A stretch of 64,000 bases of DNA from Cricetomys ansorgei. Lineage: Eukaryota > Chordata > Mammalia > Rodentia > Nesomyidae. The translations under genes and the position numbers were made by a program. The DNA is taken from contig JAMJFZ010001797.1 in NCBI GenBank assembly GCA_026225945.1, positions 2,210,001 to 2,274,000 on the forward strand, written 5' to 3'. Shown piece by piece: positions 1 through 11,064 of the stretch. Position 1 is the first letter of the stretch. Each line of letters opens with the position of its first letter. The notes below the pieces were generated by a model. It was not told the origin of the DNA and searched no databases. It worked only from the letters and a program-made list of their open reading frames with translations.

Positions 1-61
1 TTTGTGTACGTGTCTATCCTCCCCACGGAGAATCAGCTATACTCACGGCTGCGTGTGACGA

Positions 62-165
62 CTCAGCTATATCATGCAGCACTTGGGAAGCTGAGGCAGG
101 AGGAGTGCCGTGGGTCTGAGGCCAGCGTGGGTCCATAGAAAGACTCTGTCTCAAAAATAATGGCC
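62..165 (+). repeat. Degenerate B1-like SINE fragment
   Basis: Shows the B1 order of landmarks in eroded form: CAGCACTTGGGAAGCTGAGG, then GGCCAGCGTGGGTC, then ACTCTGTCTCAAAAATAA. Strongly diverged compared with the copies at 3077 or 15703, so probably an old insertion. The remaining bases of 1-347 show nothing recognisable. Confidence 0.6.
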
Positions 166-347
166 ATATACTGTTAGGTATTTCATCGGTTTAAGACCTA
201 CTACATAACTGTTTTTAACAGGCTAGAAAATTCTTATCTTTGAAATAAAAGGCCGAGGCTGGAGGTCAGTGATGAAGATGCAGATAGCTATAAATTCCCT
301 CTCAAGAAACCCCAAGTCAGGGAGACTCTGTCTGGCCTGCCATAGCC

Positions 348-662
348 CCAGTGTGAGGGGCGCCCTGGGTCAGTGTAAGGGGTAGCCTGGGGTCAGTGTC
401 AGGGGTGCCTTGGGGTCAGTGTCAGGGGCGTCCTGGGAGTCAGTGTAAGGGGTAGCCTGGGGCAGTGTGAAGGGTACCCCGGGGATCAGTGTGAGGGTAG
501 CCTGGGGTCAGTGTGAGGGGTGCCTTGGGGTCAGTGTCAGGGGCGTCCTGGGGGTCAGTGTAAGGGGTACCCTGGAGTCAGTGTGAAGGGTGCTCCGGGG
601 ATCAGTGTGAGGGTAGCCTGGGGTCAGTGTGAGGGGTGGTGAGTGGTGCCCTGGGGGTCAGC
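348..662. repeat. Minisatellite, about 23-bp unit, about 13 copies
   Basis: Tandem array with core CAGTGTGAGGGGTAGCCTGG. Unit length varies from 22 to 24 bp, with one 34-bp unit near the right end. Variants (CAGTGTAAGG, CAGTGTCAGG, CAGTGTGAAGG) recur in the same order along the array, suggesting duplication of multi-unit blocks. G-rich on the plus strand. Confidence 0.9.
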
Positions 663-2056
663 TGTGGGTGAAAGAGTGGGTTGCTGAGGAACTAAAGCCT
701 GCAGAGGCAGAAGGCTCCGCTGGGAAGGGCAAAGGGAAAGATGATCACTTCCACCACCACGCCGCGGTTGCTGGCATCAGACCTTAACTGAGAACAGCCC
801 CGGAGTTTGCTGTCTCTGAGCTGTGGCCATCAGATGGGTCAGCGTCAGCAGCGGTGTAGCTATGCATAGATCTGGGAAATTCTGAAACCCCGGCAGTGTG
901 TCGATACCCACAGTTAGCTCCCTCCGACAGAGTGATCAATACAGGTCCTCCACCTCCCAATGTTGTGGTAGCCTCCAAATGTGCACTGCACTTGGAGGAC
1001 ACCCCTTCTCCAGGCTAAAACATTAGCCACCCCCCGAATGCCATGGATGTCTCAGGAGGGTCTGTGAACCAGCCCAACATAGAGACTGCAATGCTAGGTG
1101 TGGCCAGCAGAGGCCTCTAGTGAGCCGAGGAGAAAAACCAAGAAGACAGCTCTTACAGACATCAGGCGCAGCTCCCTCTGCCCATCTGTCAAGAGAGTCC
1201 AGGGCAGAATAACCACAGAGAGACAGGAGCCCACAAGTGGAACTGATTCCCCTTCATGCTCTGTGCAGGCGCCAGTGTCCAGATCCCAGAAAGTAGCTGT
1301 CGGAGACTTTTTTACTCTCTTCCTTGTGACCCTGCTTTTATGTTTTCTACTGCAATTTCAGCAGCACTATACCGCATCGTGCTTGAGATTTGCAAATGTG
1401 TTTCTTATTCATCTGCGTACACACTTCTAATTCTTTTTACTGTTTTGCGAATGGTTTTTCTTCTTAGTTTCTAGTATTATTATTATTGTTGTTGTTAATT
1501 ATACGCTTCCCCTTGTGTTTCCTCCTTCTCCTCCCTCTCTACGGGTCCTGGTATTTAAGTATTACCTCTTTGGCTAGTACTGTACTTCCCTTTCTGACAT
1601 TTTTCTCAGTTTTCTTGAACCCTTTCATGATTGGAAAAATATTTACTCTGTTTACATGTGTTATATGTTCACATGTGTTCATGTATGTGCAGGTTATGAA
1701 GCTACCAAAAGGGACAGTGACAGAGTAGAGAGAGATTTTAAGAGAGGGTGACCAAGCACGTATGGCACGGTACCAGATGGGGACTACTAGGGAGGGGGAG
1801 CCAGCGAGAGAGCCCAGGAAGGAGAGAGACGGGTTAGGATGCAGTGCGTGGATCCATGTGTAAGTGCCATGATTGGATCCTGCGCTTTGCGTGATGACGC
1901 AAAGAAAGAGAAAGAAAGCTGAGCCTCCTCCGGTTCCCTGGATTTAAACTCAACACAACATCTGTAGGCTCTCACTTTTTTTTTTTTTTTTTTTTTTTTT
2001 TACAGTACCAGATCGGAACACTCAGATATAACCATTTAAAGCATGCGTCCTTGTCG
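663..2056. other. Stretch without recognised gene
   Basis: Holds a short (TTA)n(TTG)n tract at about 1472-1496, a possible TG-rich SINE remnant near 1655-1710, and a 26-base T run at 1976-2001. Small open frames here have no recognisable domain and no splice or promoter context that supports them. Confidence 0.5.
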
Positions 2057-2170
2057 AGGGTAGTGGCTCATGCTTGTATTCTGAGAACTTAGACCCAAAG
2101 CAGGATCGCCATGAATTTGAGGCCAACACGAGCTACACAGACTGTTCCTGCCAGGCGGGGCTCCAGAGTA
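2057..2170 (+). repeat. Old B1-like SINE
   Basis: GGGTAGTGGCTCATGCTTGT, then ATGAATTTGAGGCCAACACG and AGCTACACAGACTGT follow the B1 order with many substitutions. No clear target-site duplication. Confidence 0.6.
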
Positions 2171-2311
2171 AGAATCTGCTCAGATCACAGTAAGAGTGGA
2201 GGTCCTGGTGGATGGGAGCTGTGGTTCTGTGCTGAGGAGCCTGCCTCGCCTGTGTGGAGCCCTTGGTCCCATCCCCAGCCTCGGCAAGCGGCTCACACCG
2301 CCCTTCCTTCG

Positions 2312-2460
2312 GCTGGATATGGTTGTGTCGCCTGAGAGGCTGAGGCAGGAGGAATGCGAGTTCGAGGTCAGCCTGGACTACGTACTGACTTCATGGCAGT
2401 CGGAAGTACATGGTGAAGGTCAGCCTGCGTTACATAGCGAAGTCCTGTCTGAAATCTTAG
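2312..2460 (+). repeat. Old B1-like SINE with internal duplication
   Basis: GAGAGGCTGAGGCAGGAGGA and GAGTTCGAGGTCAGCCTGGA are B1 landmarks. A second GAAGGTCAGCCTGCGTTACA follows about 50 bp later, so the central segment is present twice. 2461-2749 shows nothing recognisable. Confidence 0.6.
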
Positions 2461-2749
2461 AATATTAAAAGTCACGAGTGAAATAAGCAAACAGAAATGG
2501 AAAAAAAGCATGAGGCCCATAAGCAGTTAGCAGACCCCACTGAACCATGGGAGGAGGGTTTCAGACAGAAGCACTGGTGCTGATTGACAAACCTTTTTTG
2601 TATTTTTGTTACAAGCCTTAGAGACAAGTATTATATACTGTTTGCCCTTGAGGCAGAAATTCTTCCCACACGCCTCTCGTTCTTCTGCAGCTTGTAGTGT
2701 TCGTTAAAGTGTGTGGCTCTTCATTTCTTATGAGTTTTTGAAAGATTCT

Positions 2750-2915
2750 TTAAATGTTTATGTATGGGTTTCTGTGTGAGTGTACGGCACACGTATGCAG
2801 GTGCCCACGGAGGCAAGAATAGGGAGTCGGATCTCTCAGTTGAAGTTACAGCCAGTTGTGGCCCAATGTGGAAGCTGGGAACTGAACTTGGTCCCTCAGC
2901 GAGATCGAGAAGCAC
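2750..2915 (-). repeat. B2/B3-type SINE, reverse
   Basis: Reads TGCAGGTGCCCACGGAGGCA, then AAGCTGGGAACTGAACTTGG and GAGAAGCACTCTTA, the reverse complement of the tRNA-derived rodent B2/B3 body. Confidence 0.75.
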
Positions 2916-2919
2916 TCTT

Positions 2920-3003
2920 AAGGGCTGGAGAGATGGCTCAGCACTGGCTGCTCTTCCAGGGGACCCAGGTTCAATTTTCAGTACTCAATTAAAAAAAAAA
3001 AAA
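2920..3003 (+). repeat. Truncated B2 SINE with A tail
   Basis: Begins GGGCTGGAGAGATGGCTCAG, the B2 head with its Pol III A box, continues through CCAGGTTCAATTTTCAGTAC and ends in an A run at 2991-3003. The 3' half is missing. Confidence 0.85.
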
Positions 3004-3076
3004 GGCACTCTTCAACAGTGAACCATTTCTATAGATTTTCCTACAAATGTGATCTTTTTCAGGCTATAAGAAAAAA

Positions 3077-3225
3077 AGGTGGTGGTGGCGCATACCTTTA
3101 ATCCCAGCACTCGGGAGGCAGAGGCAGACGGATTTCTGTAACTTCAAGGCCAGCCTGGTCTACAGAATGAATTCCAGGACAGCCAGAGTTACAACAGAGA
3201 AACCCTGTCTCAAAAAACTAAAAGA
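3077..3225 (+). repeat. B1 SINE, well preserved
   Basis: GGTGGTGGTGGCGCATACCT, TTTAATCCCAGCACTCGGGA, AGGCCAGCCTGGTCTACAGA and GTTACAACAGAGAAACCC are all present, followed by an A-rich tail. This copy carries the GTTACAACAGAG 3' variant common in this window. Confidence 0.95.
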
Positions 3226-3292
3226 AAAAATGTTGTATATAAAGTTTGAATCTAAAGTAATAATGTTTTTAAGAAAGTAAATCCTCCATCGG

Positions 3293-3430
3293 GACTGGAG
3301 AGATAACTCAGCAACAATTGAGAACACTTGCCGCTCTTTACGGGGATCTGGGTTTCTGGGGACCTGGGGACCTACAAAGGACAGACCACAACTGGCTGTA
3401 ACTCCAGCTCCAGGGGTCCATACTTGATGG
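3293..3430 (+). repeat. B2-type SINE, diverged
   Basis: GGGACTGGAGAGATAACTCA head followed by GTAACTCCAGCTCCAGGGG. Diverged, no clear A tail. 3431-4214 holds nothing recognisable apart from a weak SINE-like patch near 3460-3540. Confidence 0.7.
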
Positions 3431-4214
3431 TTAGTTGTAAAGGCTTGAGAGTTGGCGACTCATAGTTATAATCCCAGGATTTGAGAAGCTGCAGCAGAAA
3501 GATTACCGTTTCACAGTTTCACATCAGCTGCTAGCAAAATGCCATCTCAAAAACCAACTGCTGTGCACATGCAGAGCTAACCTGCTCTCTCTCCAGCAGG
3601 GCACGTGGTCTGCAGATCACCTACATTTATTTGATGAGATCCATGACAAGACAGAGGGGCTCCCAGGTAGACACTGGGGAAGCTGCTCTCAGACACACTA
3701 CAGTGTGCATAGTGAGACCAACGGGATCAGTCTAGAACAGGAGCCTGCCACCCTACACCCAGCACAACCACGGGGGGGTTTCATGAATTAAGAGGTACAA
3801 GATGTGCACCCCATGCTTGACTTTCTTTCATTTGATCTCTTCTTAAGTCTGCCTAACTTCAACTTTCTTCCCCTGTCACACCTACTCATCTCTCTTTCCC
3901 AACACTTGGCATATGTTAATTAAGACTCCCAACAGCTGTCCTCGATGTTTGATTTCTGAGCCTTTCTCTGCACTCCCTGAGCTGTACTTTGGTTCCTTAG
4001 AGTAAAGGTGTTCTTCCCCAGGCCTTTCTGAGAGCTGGAGCCATTCTGCCTTATGATTAGATCTGCCGTGCTTAGTGTGGAAAGAACACTTCCATCCGTG
4101 CTCTCCAGATGAGAACGGGATGGCTCACAGTGGTGGTTAAGTCAATTAAAACTAACATTCAACAGAAAATTATACTTTTGTGTCTAGAAAACCGAGGGAA
4201 CTGTGTAATACCAT

Positions 4215-4711
4215 AAGAAATGGGCATTCTTTGTCCTGGTGCCTGTGGGATGTCCAGGGTGCCCTGGTGCCCACAGGAGGTCCTGGTACCTGCGGGATGT
4301 TCGGGTGCCTGGAGGGTGTCTGAGGACCTGTGTGATGCCCCGGTGCTCACAGGATACTGTGAGCCTGCTCAGCGTCTGGGTGCCTGGATGATACACAGAT
4401 GACTGTGGGTTTGGGCAGTGGGCCCCAACTCAGGCCAAACGTCTGGTGCTTGGTCTTGGGCTGCTGTGGGCCTGGTGAACGGCCATCACTGGAGTGGTCT
4501 GCTGCCTCCAGGATCTGTGGTGATGCCCGTGGTCCGTACTATTGCCACACTAGTTGACTTAATTTTCATTTTTCTTTCCTTTTTGTTTTTTGAGGGTACA
4601 GGGGCAGAAGGGGGGAGGACAGGGAGGAGTGAGAGGAGAGTGTTATCCAGATACAACGTATGAAACTCAAGGTATTAGCAAAAGTATTTTTAAAAGAAAT
4701 GGGCATTCTTT
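4215..4711. mobile_element. Unclassified insertion bracketed by an exact 18-bp direct repeat
   Basis: AAGAAATGGGCATTCTTT occurs exactly at 4215-4232 and 4694-4711. The bracketed segment contains a degenerate tandem array (4236-4400), a pyrimidine stretch, a purine-rich stretch (4596-4645) and an A/T-rich right end. Exact long direct repeats with an A/T-rich 3' end fit LINE-mediated retrotransposition. I do not recognise the family; a LINE-1 untranslated-region origin is possible. The right duplication was later reused by a B1. Confidence 0.6.
4236..4400. repeat. Degenerate tandem repeat, about 20-bp unit
   Basis: Imperfect units built around GGTGCCTGTGGGATGTCC. A clearly related array lies at 17395-17640. 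The two share unit sequence but differ in flanks. Confidence 0.7.
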
Positions 4712-4911
4712 TTTGTTTGTTTACTTTGGTTTTGGTTTTGGTTTTGGTTTTGGTTTTTTGAGACAGGGTTTCTCTGTTGTAACTCTGGTTCTCCTGGAAC
4801 TCACTCTGTAGACCAGGCTGGTCTCGAACTCACAGAGATCCGCCTGCCTCTGCCTCTCAAGCGCTGGGATTAAATGTGTGCACCACACCACCCAGCGAAA
4901 TGGACATTCTT
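4712..4911 (-). repeat. B1 SINE, reverse, with target-site duplication
   Basis: Reverse B1 body (TTTGAGACAGGGTTTCTCTG to CTGGGATTAAATGTGTGCAC) whose tail has become a (GGTTTT)n-like tract at about 4726-4757. Flanks GAAATGGGCATTCTT (4696-4710) and GAAATGGACATTCTT (4897-4911) are its duplication, one mismatch in 15. The left copy is also the right duplication of the preceding insertion. Confidence 0.93.
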
Positions 4912-5694
4912 GCAAAAGAGAACAGCACATATACTTGTATGTGCTGAGACCACGGCAACGTGTGTGTACACATATTCTTAAAATGTATTTTTTTAACTTT
5001 TTTAATTCTTTAAAAATTATGTCAGGAAAAAGTTATTGTATTAAAATGATGGGCTCATGGATGTTTTCATTTCTTTGTTTAGATTTCTTTTAAAAGTGCT
5101 GTAATTTAGTTTGTGCAATCATAACTATGGCATGAAAAGAAAAAAAAAAGCAAGCCACACATCTGTGGTTTTCTGAACACACCACAGTTGGTTCCAGAAT
5201 GATCCCGGTGGCACCTGCTACACGCATGCAGTCAGCAACCAAAGAATTCCCAGAAAGCTGTGCTCCATGCCTCGAAAACGTGTCTATCACATTACAAGTG
5301 CAGGCACCCGTGAAGTCCGCCGTGAGCTGATGTGTGGTCTGCATTTGACAGCATTTTAGAAGGTTCTTGGGGAAGCAGGCCAAGAGTCCCCAGAAGGATT
5401 GCTGCAACCAGTAGGAAGCACAGGAGCCTCCCTCTCCTGTGCATGCCTTGAGGGTGACTTAGTGACATCTGTCCTTTTAGCTAGCCAGGGATTGCCAATG
5501 GGCGTTCTATAACTAAAACAGACAGCATGCTGGTTTACTATATTTTCTTTCTGACAGAGATGCTTCAAAAAAAAAAATACAGCAGAGAAAAATAAAAAAG
5601 CAGCCTCTTCAACAAAGGATGCTGGGAAAACTGGAATCCTCATGTAGAAGAATAAAACTAGATAGATACAGATTAGCACGACTGTTGTTTCATA
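4912..5694. other. Stretch without recognised feature
   Basis: AT-rich start, then ordinary-composition sequence. No SINE landmark, exon-like pattern or tandem repeat stands out. An A run lies near 5567-5578. Confidence 0.4.
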
Positions 5695-5905
5695 AGTATT
5701 TTTTTAATTTAATTTTATTTTACGGACGAGAGTGGCTTGACCACATGTATGACCGTGCACCACACGCATGCCTGGATCTGTGGAGCCTGTCCCAGGGTGT
5801 TGGATCCCTGGAACTGGAGTTACAGATGTTTGAGAGGAGCCACGTGAATGCTGAGAATCAAACACCAGTCCTCTGCAAGAGCAGCTAGGGCTCTTGACTA
5901 CTTCC
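5695..5905 (-). repeat. B2/B3-type SINE, reverse
   Basis: TTTAATTTTATTTTACGG tail end, CCCTGGAACTGGAGTTACAG, then CCAGTCCTCTGCAAGAGCAG in the reverse B2/B3 order. Confidence 0.8.
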
Positions 5906-5944
5906 TAAATATTTTAACCATAGCTTTCATCTTTCCAAACCATG

Positions 5945-6305
5945 AAGGTTCACTGCTACGCCTTGTTGCTGTTTCCCCAAAAGATGCATGCTTAAGCCTT
6001 AGCTGCTGGCGCCTGTGATTGTAACCTTAATGAGAAATAAAGCACTTACACAAGCAATCAAAGTAAAGTTAAATTGTTAGGCTGACCATCGCAGCTGATG
6101 GGCACAAGGAGAGGGAATGCAGACGGACACAGCTAGATGGAGAATTTGGCTGTGGAAAGACAGAGGCAGAGACTGGAGTGATGCTATCACAAGCCCCCAA
6201 ATGCCTGCGGCTACTAGAAACTTTGTAAGCTTTTGAGAAGGAGCATAGCCCAGTCCACACCAAGATTTCAGACTTGTAGCTCCCACCACCTTGGGAGAAT
6301 GAGGA
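5945..6305 (+). repeat. Ancient MaLR (MLT1/MST-like) LTR fragment
   Basis: The order CCCCAAAAGATGCATGC, AAGCCTTAGCTGCTGG, GTGATTGTAACCTTA, then GGACACAGCTAGATGG and GTGATGCTATCACAAGCC matches the known layout of mammal-wide MaLR LTRs, which predate rodents. Strongly diverged; family placement is from memory of the consensus. Confidence 0.55.
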
Positions 6306-6440
6306 CCCTAGAGCCCTAGGGGTAGCAGAATTGGGGGTGACAGTTTTGATGGTAGAATTGTGTTAAGAGGAAAGATATCCTCTGTCTCAAAAAAACAAAG
6401 AGAGTAAAGGTAAGGTATCTTTTCTGATGCTTCATAAACA

Positions 6441-6463
6441 CCTCTCTCTCTCTCTCTCTCTCA
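6441..6463. repeat. (CT)n microsatellite
   Basis: Uninterrupted CT dinucleotide run of about 11 units. Confidence 0.95.
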
Positions 6464-6587
6464 CCTTCCAAAAATCCTACCTCCTCTTTATCCTCTTCAA
6501 CGGCTACCAAGATATGCCACCCATATCCATGAACATACATACATACAGGCAAACATGCATACACATAAAAATAAAAAAAATAAGTTC

Positions 6588-6765
6588 TTGGGGCTGGAGA
6601 GATGGCTCAGCGGTTAAGAACACTGGCTGCTCTTCTAGCTGTCCTGAGTTCAATTCCATCACTTGGTGGCTCACAACCATCTATAATGGAATCAGATGCC
6701 CTCTTCTGGCATGCAGGTGTACATGCAGATAGAGCACTCCTATAAATTAAATATCCTTTTAAAAG
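6588..6765 (+). repeat. B2 SINE, near full length
   Basis: GGGGCTGGAGAGATGGCTCA, GGTTAAGAACACTGGCTGCT, GTGGCTCACAACCATCTATA and GATGCCCTCTTCTGGCATGC are the B2 landmarks in order, ending in an A/T-rich tail. Confidence 0.95.
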
Positions 6766-6968
6766 TATCCTTTTAAAAAGAAACTTGAGTGGCTTGCCTG
6801 TGGATTTTGCATAGCTACAAGTCTGTGTCTTAGTAGATTTAGCTACTAAGGAAATATAGTACTGGAAATATTAGCTACTGGAAATATTGATTGATACAGA
6901 AATTGACGTTATTTCCTTCATTTAATGTTTCTGGCAGAGGGGGGGATTTTATATTAGAAATGAGCTTA

Positions 6969-7135
6969 GACCAGGCAGTGGTGGTGCACTCCTTTAATCC
7001 CAGCACCGCGGAGGCAGAAACAGGTGGGTCACTGTGAGTTTGTGGCCAACCTAGTCTATAGAGTGAGTTCCAAGACAGCCAAAGCTCCACAAGAAAACCC
7101 TGTGTCAAAAAAATTTAAAAAAAAAATTTAAAAAG
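6969..7135 (+). repeat. B1 SINE
   Basis: AGACCAGGCAGTGGTGGTGC, TTTAATCCCAGCACCGCGGA, then AGAAAACCCTGTGTCAAAAA with an A-rich tail. Moderately diverged. 7136-7767 shows nothing recognisable except an A run near 7731-7745. Confidence 0.9.
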
Positions 7136-7767
7136 TAAAAAGAAAGAAAGAGAAAGAAGTGAGCTTAGTATCCTTGTCCTGTGACTATATAGTGAGTTCA
7201 TTTTCTAGGCACTTTTGGAGAAAGAAGATGGTGTCCTGTACTCAGAAAGACAAATACCACATAGTCTTGCTCACATGTGGATCTGACCTTCTAACTCTTT
7301 CACGTGTGCATCTGTGATAGCCTGGGGGCAGGGTGCCAGGAGAAGAGAGCGGGACTCACGAGAGAGACGGAAAACTACTTTCAGGGTAAATTTTCTCTAC
7401 AGTTACATCCCAGCCAGAGTTATGTGTGCCATATTTAAAACCTGAAAAGTCATGATTGGTTGGATTAGCATCTGTCCACTTGTGGGAAGCTTTAAAGTTC
7501 CGATGAAGTTCCTTAAGAACTGCTGTTCACATTCACTTCCAGACGGATTGCCTCTTCTCGCTGTCACGTGACTGCAGGCGCTGTGGGCTTCCATCCCTGC
7601 ACATGTCTGCCTATTTAACCACTCCCACTGAGTTTCGTTTGCATTTTTACCATTATGCCTCTTGTCTTTATTAGTCCTTAATATGTACATTTAACTCTCC
7701 TAAAAGAGTTTTGGGGGAATTCACCAAAAAAGAAAAAAAAAAAAATCTCGTTACTGAAAGATGACGA

Positions 7768-7965
7768 AGGATGTTGGAGAGGTGGCTCAGTGGTTAACGT
7801 CGTGCACCGCTCTTGCAGCAGGCAGAAATTCTGCTCCCAGTGTCCACGCTGGGAGGCTCACAGCCGGTCACTGCTGCTGGTTTCAGGAGATCCAAAGTCT
7901 CTGACCCCTGAGAATGCCTGCACTCATTTCACGTAACTCCCACGCATACATTCCCACCATGTTTT
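7768..7965 (+). repeat. B2-type SINE, diverged
   Basis: GTTGGAGAGGTGGCTCAGTG head, CGCTCTTGCAGCAGGCAG and GGCTCACAGCCGGTCACTGC body. 7966-8394 shows no other feature. Confidence 0.8.
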
Positions 7966-8675
7966 GTTTTTTTAAAGATAATGATAATGTTTGCATGGAT
8001 AAATGAAGGAAGACAGGCACTGGATGAGCTCTGGGTCAGGCTTGTAAGTGCTTTTGGAGTTCTATATCTCCCAGGAGCTCTGGCAAAGCCTGTAGACCCA
8101 GGAACCAGATCTGACTCAGAGTAAGGCCCACAGGCTTGTAGAGAGGTCCAGGAACACAGTTAAAACAGGCAGGAGGCTCTTGTTGACATAGGACAACAAG
8201 ACTTCAGGGAAAACTTGACTTCAGAGAAAGACTTGAGCTACAGCCTCTGGCCCTAAGTACTAGTTGCACAGAGACAAATGACTCCTCGAACCTCCTAGAC
8301 AAAGTGCTTTCTCTGCAAATCGCCGATCCTGTGGCGACAGCCCCTAATGAAAGCAATTTGGAAGAACTGCCAGACACAAATTCAAGATAAGTATGTTCAA
8401 ATAATTTAAAGAAGGCAGAAATAAATTCCAAGAGCATAAAAGAAAACAGTTAAATGGAATAAAGAAGCCAATCCAGGATACAGAACTAGAAGAAAACTAG
8501 CTGAAGAAAACTCACACTGAAATTATGTGGCAAATAAAAAAGTCGATAAGCCAAGCTAAAAACCTCAGTGGAGATCCTCATAAACAGAATGGGTCATGTA
8601 GAAAACAGAGGATCAGGGATGGAAGACAAGGATGAGGAATTGAATCACTCAGTAAATGTCAATCATAACAGTTGG

Positions 8676-8820
8676 TTTTGTTTTTCAAGACAGGGTTTCT
8701 CTGTTGTAACTCTGGCTGTCCTGGAACTCACTCTGTAGACCGGGCTGGCCTTGAACTCACAGAGATCCGCCTGCCTCTGCCTCCTGAGTGCTGGGATTAA
8801 AGGCGTGCGCCACCACCACC

Positions 8821-8823
<3 letters not shown>
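8676..8823 (-). repeat. B1 SINE, reverse, inside the LINE-1-like element
   Basis: AAGACAGGGTTTCTCTGTTG, CTGTAGACCGGGCTGGCCTT and GTGCTGGGATTAAAGGCGTG: a well-preserved reverse B1 with the lineage motif. Confidence 0.95.

Positions 8824-8856
<33 letters not shown>
8824..8856. repeat. (CA)n microsatellite abutting a B1
   Basis: About 16 CA units immediately at the 5' end of the reverse B1, before LINE-1-like sequence resumes. Confidence 0.95.
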
Positions 8857-8858
<2 letters not shown>

Positions 8859-9155
8859 TATTAAAGGTTTTGGGAGAGAAATGTCAAGTCATATAAAGAC
8901 AGATCCATCAAAATAGCACCTGATTACTTGACAGAAACTTTTAAGCTAGAATGACTTGGAAAGATGTGTTACAAGTTCTAAATAACCACAGATGTCAACC
9001 TTAACTATATACCCCAGAAAACTAGCTATTATAGTTGAAGAAGAAATAAAAATGTTTTGTGATGAAAACAGACTAAAAGAATTTACAACCACTAAGCCAG
9101 ATCTAGAGAAAATATTAGAGTGAATATTTCAAGAAGTCACAGGAATAAATAATTC

Positions 9156-10063
9156 CGGAACTGCGGGGTTCGAGTCCAGCTCTAGCCCGAACCATGGGTT
9201 CCTCAGTCTCCACGAAAGGAGGATAAACAATGAAATTTATGACAGATGAATACAGTAGTATTCATGGCACACTTTTTACACTTTAAGAATGACACGTATA
9301 GAACATGCTTTTGGTATGATGATGCCACGCAGGATCACCTTTAATAAAAGGAAGATATAGAATTAGAATTTAAGAATTAATAAAATAACCATGTGCACAC
9401 TGGAGAAAAAACACAAGGCTCCCCTGCAGACAAAGACTTTGCTGTAGCTAAAATAGCTTGCTTATCTAACGGAATGTGAAGCATACTCAAAAGGGAACCA
9501 ATGCAAAAGTGCTCATCCCCTCCCAGCTGCAGGCCTCTGATCTTCAAGGTTAATTTTAGTGAGTAGTCTTATTTATTAATAGTTTATTAATAAATAGCTG
9601 ATTTTGGGTCTGTATACTTACTATTAAAAGGGAGGTAGGCATTCAGGGGTGAATTATCTATTTGTCTTTTCAAGCTTGCTGACCTTCTGCTGGACTCTTC
9701 ATTTCTGATCTTAACTATGGCTCTGTCTCCATGGGAAGGTCAGTATAACCAAGAATAATTTTTTATGATATGTCTACAGAAAGCATGAATAGCTCTCATG
9801 CATGCCAAGACCTGAAGGTCAGTAAAACTGTTTACAATCACTTAGAGCCGAGATCACAGTGTCCATCTCCCAGACAGCCCAGGAATTGATTTGAGTTTTA
9901 ACTATTAAGCCAAATAGTCAAGGCTTTTTTTTTTTTTTTTTTTACCATACAGTAAAGATGAGAAAAAGGCAAAGCAGTTGGTGGACTTCAAATTCCTAGC
10001 AAAGGATCTTTGTCAAGCTGGTTACGCCCAATGCCTGGGTATCATCTGCCCTCAACACAGAAC
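9156..10063. mobile_element. Solo LTR, ERV2-like, with 6-bp target duplication
   Basis: Starts TGCGGGGTTCGAGTCC at 9162 and ends CTCAACA at 10057, i.e. TG...CA termini, 896 bp. Flanked by CGGAAC (9156-9161) and CAGAAC (10058-10063), one mismatch in six. Six-base duplications are typical of class II (ERVK-like) retroviral LTRs. No internal gag/pol sequence is present, so this is a solo LTR left by recombination. A related, longer LTR lies at 61481-62738; both share AGTCCAGCTCTAG and GGGTTCCTCAGTCTCCACGA near their left end. It interrupts the LINE-1-like element near its ORF1/ORF2 boundary. Confidence 0.85.
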
Positions 10064-10365
10064 AGTTATTCAAATAGGTCTAAGAAAACATCACAAAATG
10101 ACAGGAAGTAATGGACATTGTTCATTAACAACTCTTAATAGCAACCGCCTCGGTTCCCCAGTAAAGAGACACATACTAACAAATTGGATGGAAAACGGGG
10201 TCCGTCTTTGCCCTGCCGCCAAGAAACACACTTCCCCATCAAAGGTAGACATCACCGTAGAGTAAAAGGATGGAAAGAGATATGCCGAACAACTGGAACC
10301 AAGAAACAAGTATGCAGAGCTGTCTAAATAACTGGCCAAATAGACTTGAAGCCAAACCTAGTGAG

Positions 10366-10764
10366 TGTAGCAGGGGCCCAGACCTCAGCAGGCCCTGAGA
10401 CCTTAGCACAGCTGACTCCATGATGGAAGTGCTATCCAGGCTGCAAGACTCAGCACGTGGACAGCACCCCCTGCCAAAACTACAAAGGCCTAACCCATCA
10501 AAGTCTGTACAGTTCTGGGAAAGTCTCAAACCGTACGAACCTTGCTTTTTAGTCTCTGTAGTTCTGCTTCTGGCTAGCTGTTCTTGTTAACTGAAGTGTG
10601 TTGACTCAGAATATGCTTTTTGTGCTTAAAAGCTCATCCTGAGAAAGGCTCGGGGCCACACTGGGATCCCGAACTTCCAGTGTCGTCCCCAGATGGCTGA
10701 GAAAGGCTTTCTGTTGAGATAAACCTGTGTCTGAGCAGCCTTCTCTGGTGAACACCCCACAACA
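10366..10764. mobile_element. Second solo LTR in the LINE-1-like element
   Basis: Begins TGTAGCAGGGGCCCAGACC and ends CACCCCACAACA, 399 bp, TG...CA termini. Contains GCTTAAAAGCTCATCCTGAG and GAGATAAACCTGTGTCTGAG, resembling the promoter/poly(A) part of a rodent ERV LTR. Flanks GTGAG (10361-10365) and GTCAG (10765-10769) match at 4 of 5. LINE-1 ORF2-like sequence continues on both sides, so the insertion is younger than the LINE. Confidence 0.75.
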
Positions 10765-11064
10765 GTCAGTAGCGATAAGGAGTGTCACTTCATATTAATT
10801 AAAGGGATATTTCACCAAAAGGATATTGACGTTCTAAATATGTATGGACCAAACACAGGGCCATCCAATTTTAGAAAAGAAATACTACTGTAACTGAAAT
10901 AATAGATTAATTAATGATATTACCCGGCTGTGGCCGCTGTGAGTTACAATAACAACAGGCCTGGCAGGATGTGTCCATCAGTGCAAGAGTGGCACACGTT
11001 ACAGGAGTGACTAACTACTTTTTGGTTAGATTTAAAGCCTGCTCCAAGTGATGGAAGCTCCTCC

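Noticed and set aside
9978..10265. 95-codon plus-strand frame
   Set aside because: Starts in a solo LTR, crosses the target duplication and continues in LINE-1-like sequence, so it joins two unrelated elements.
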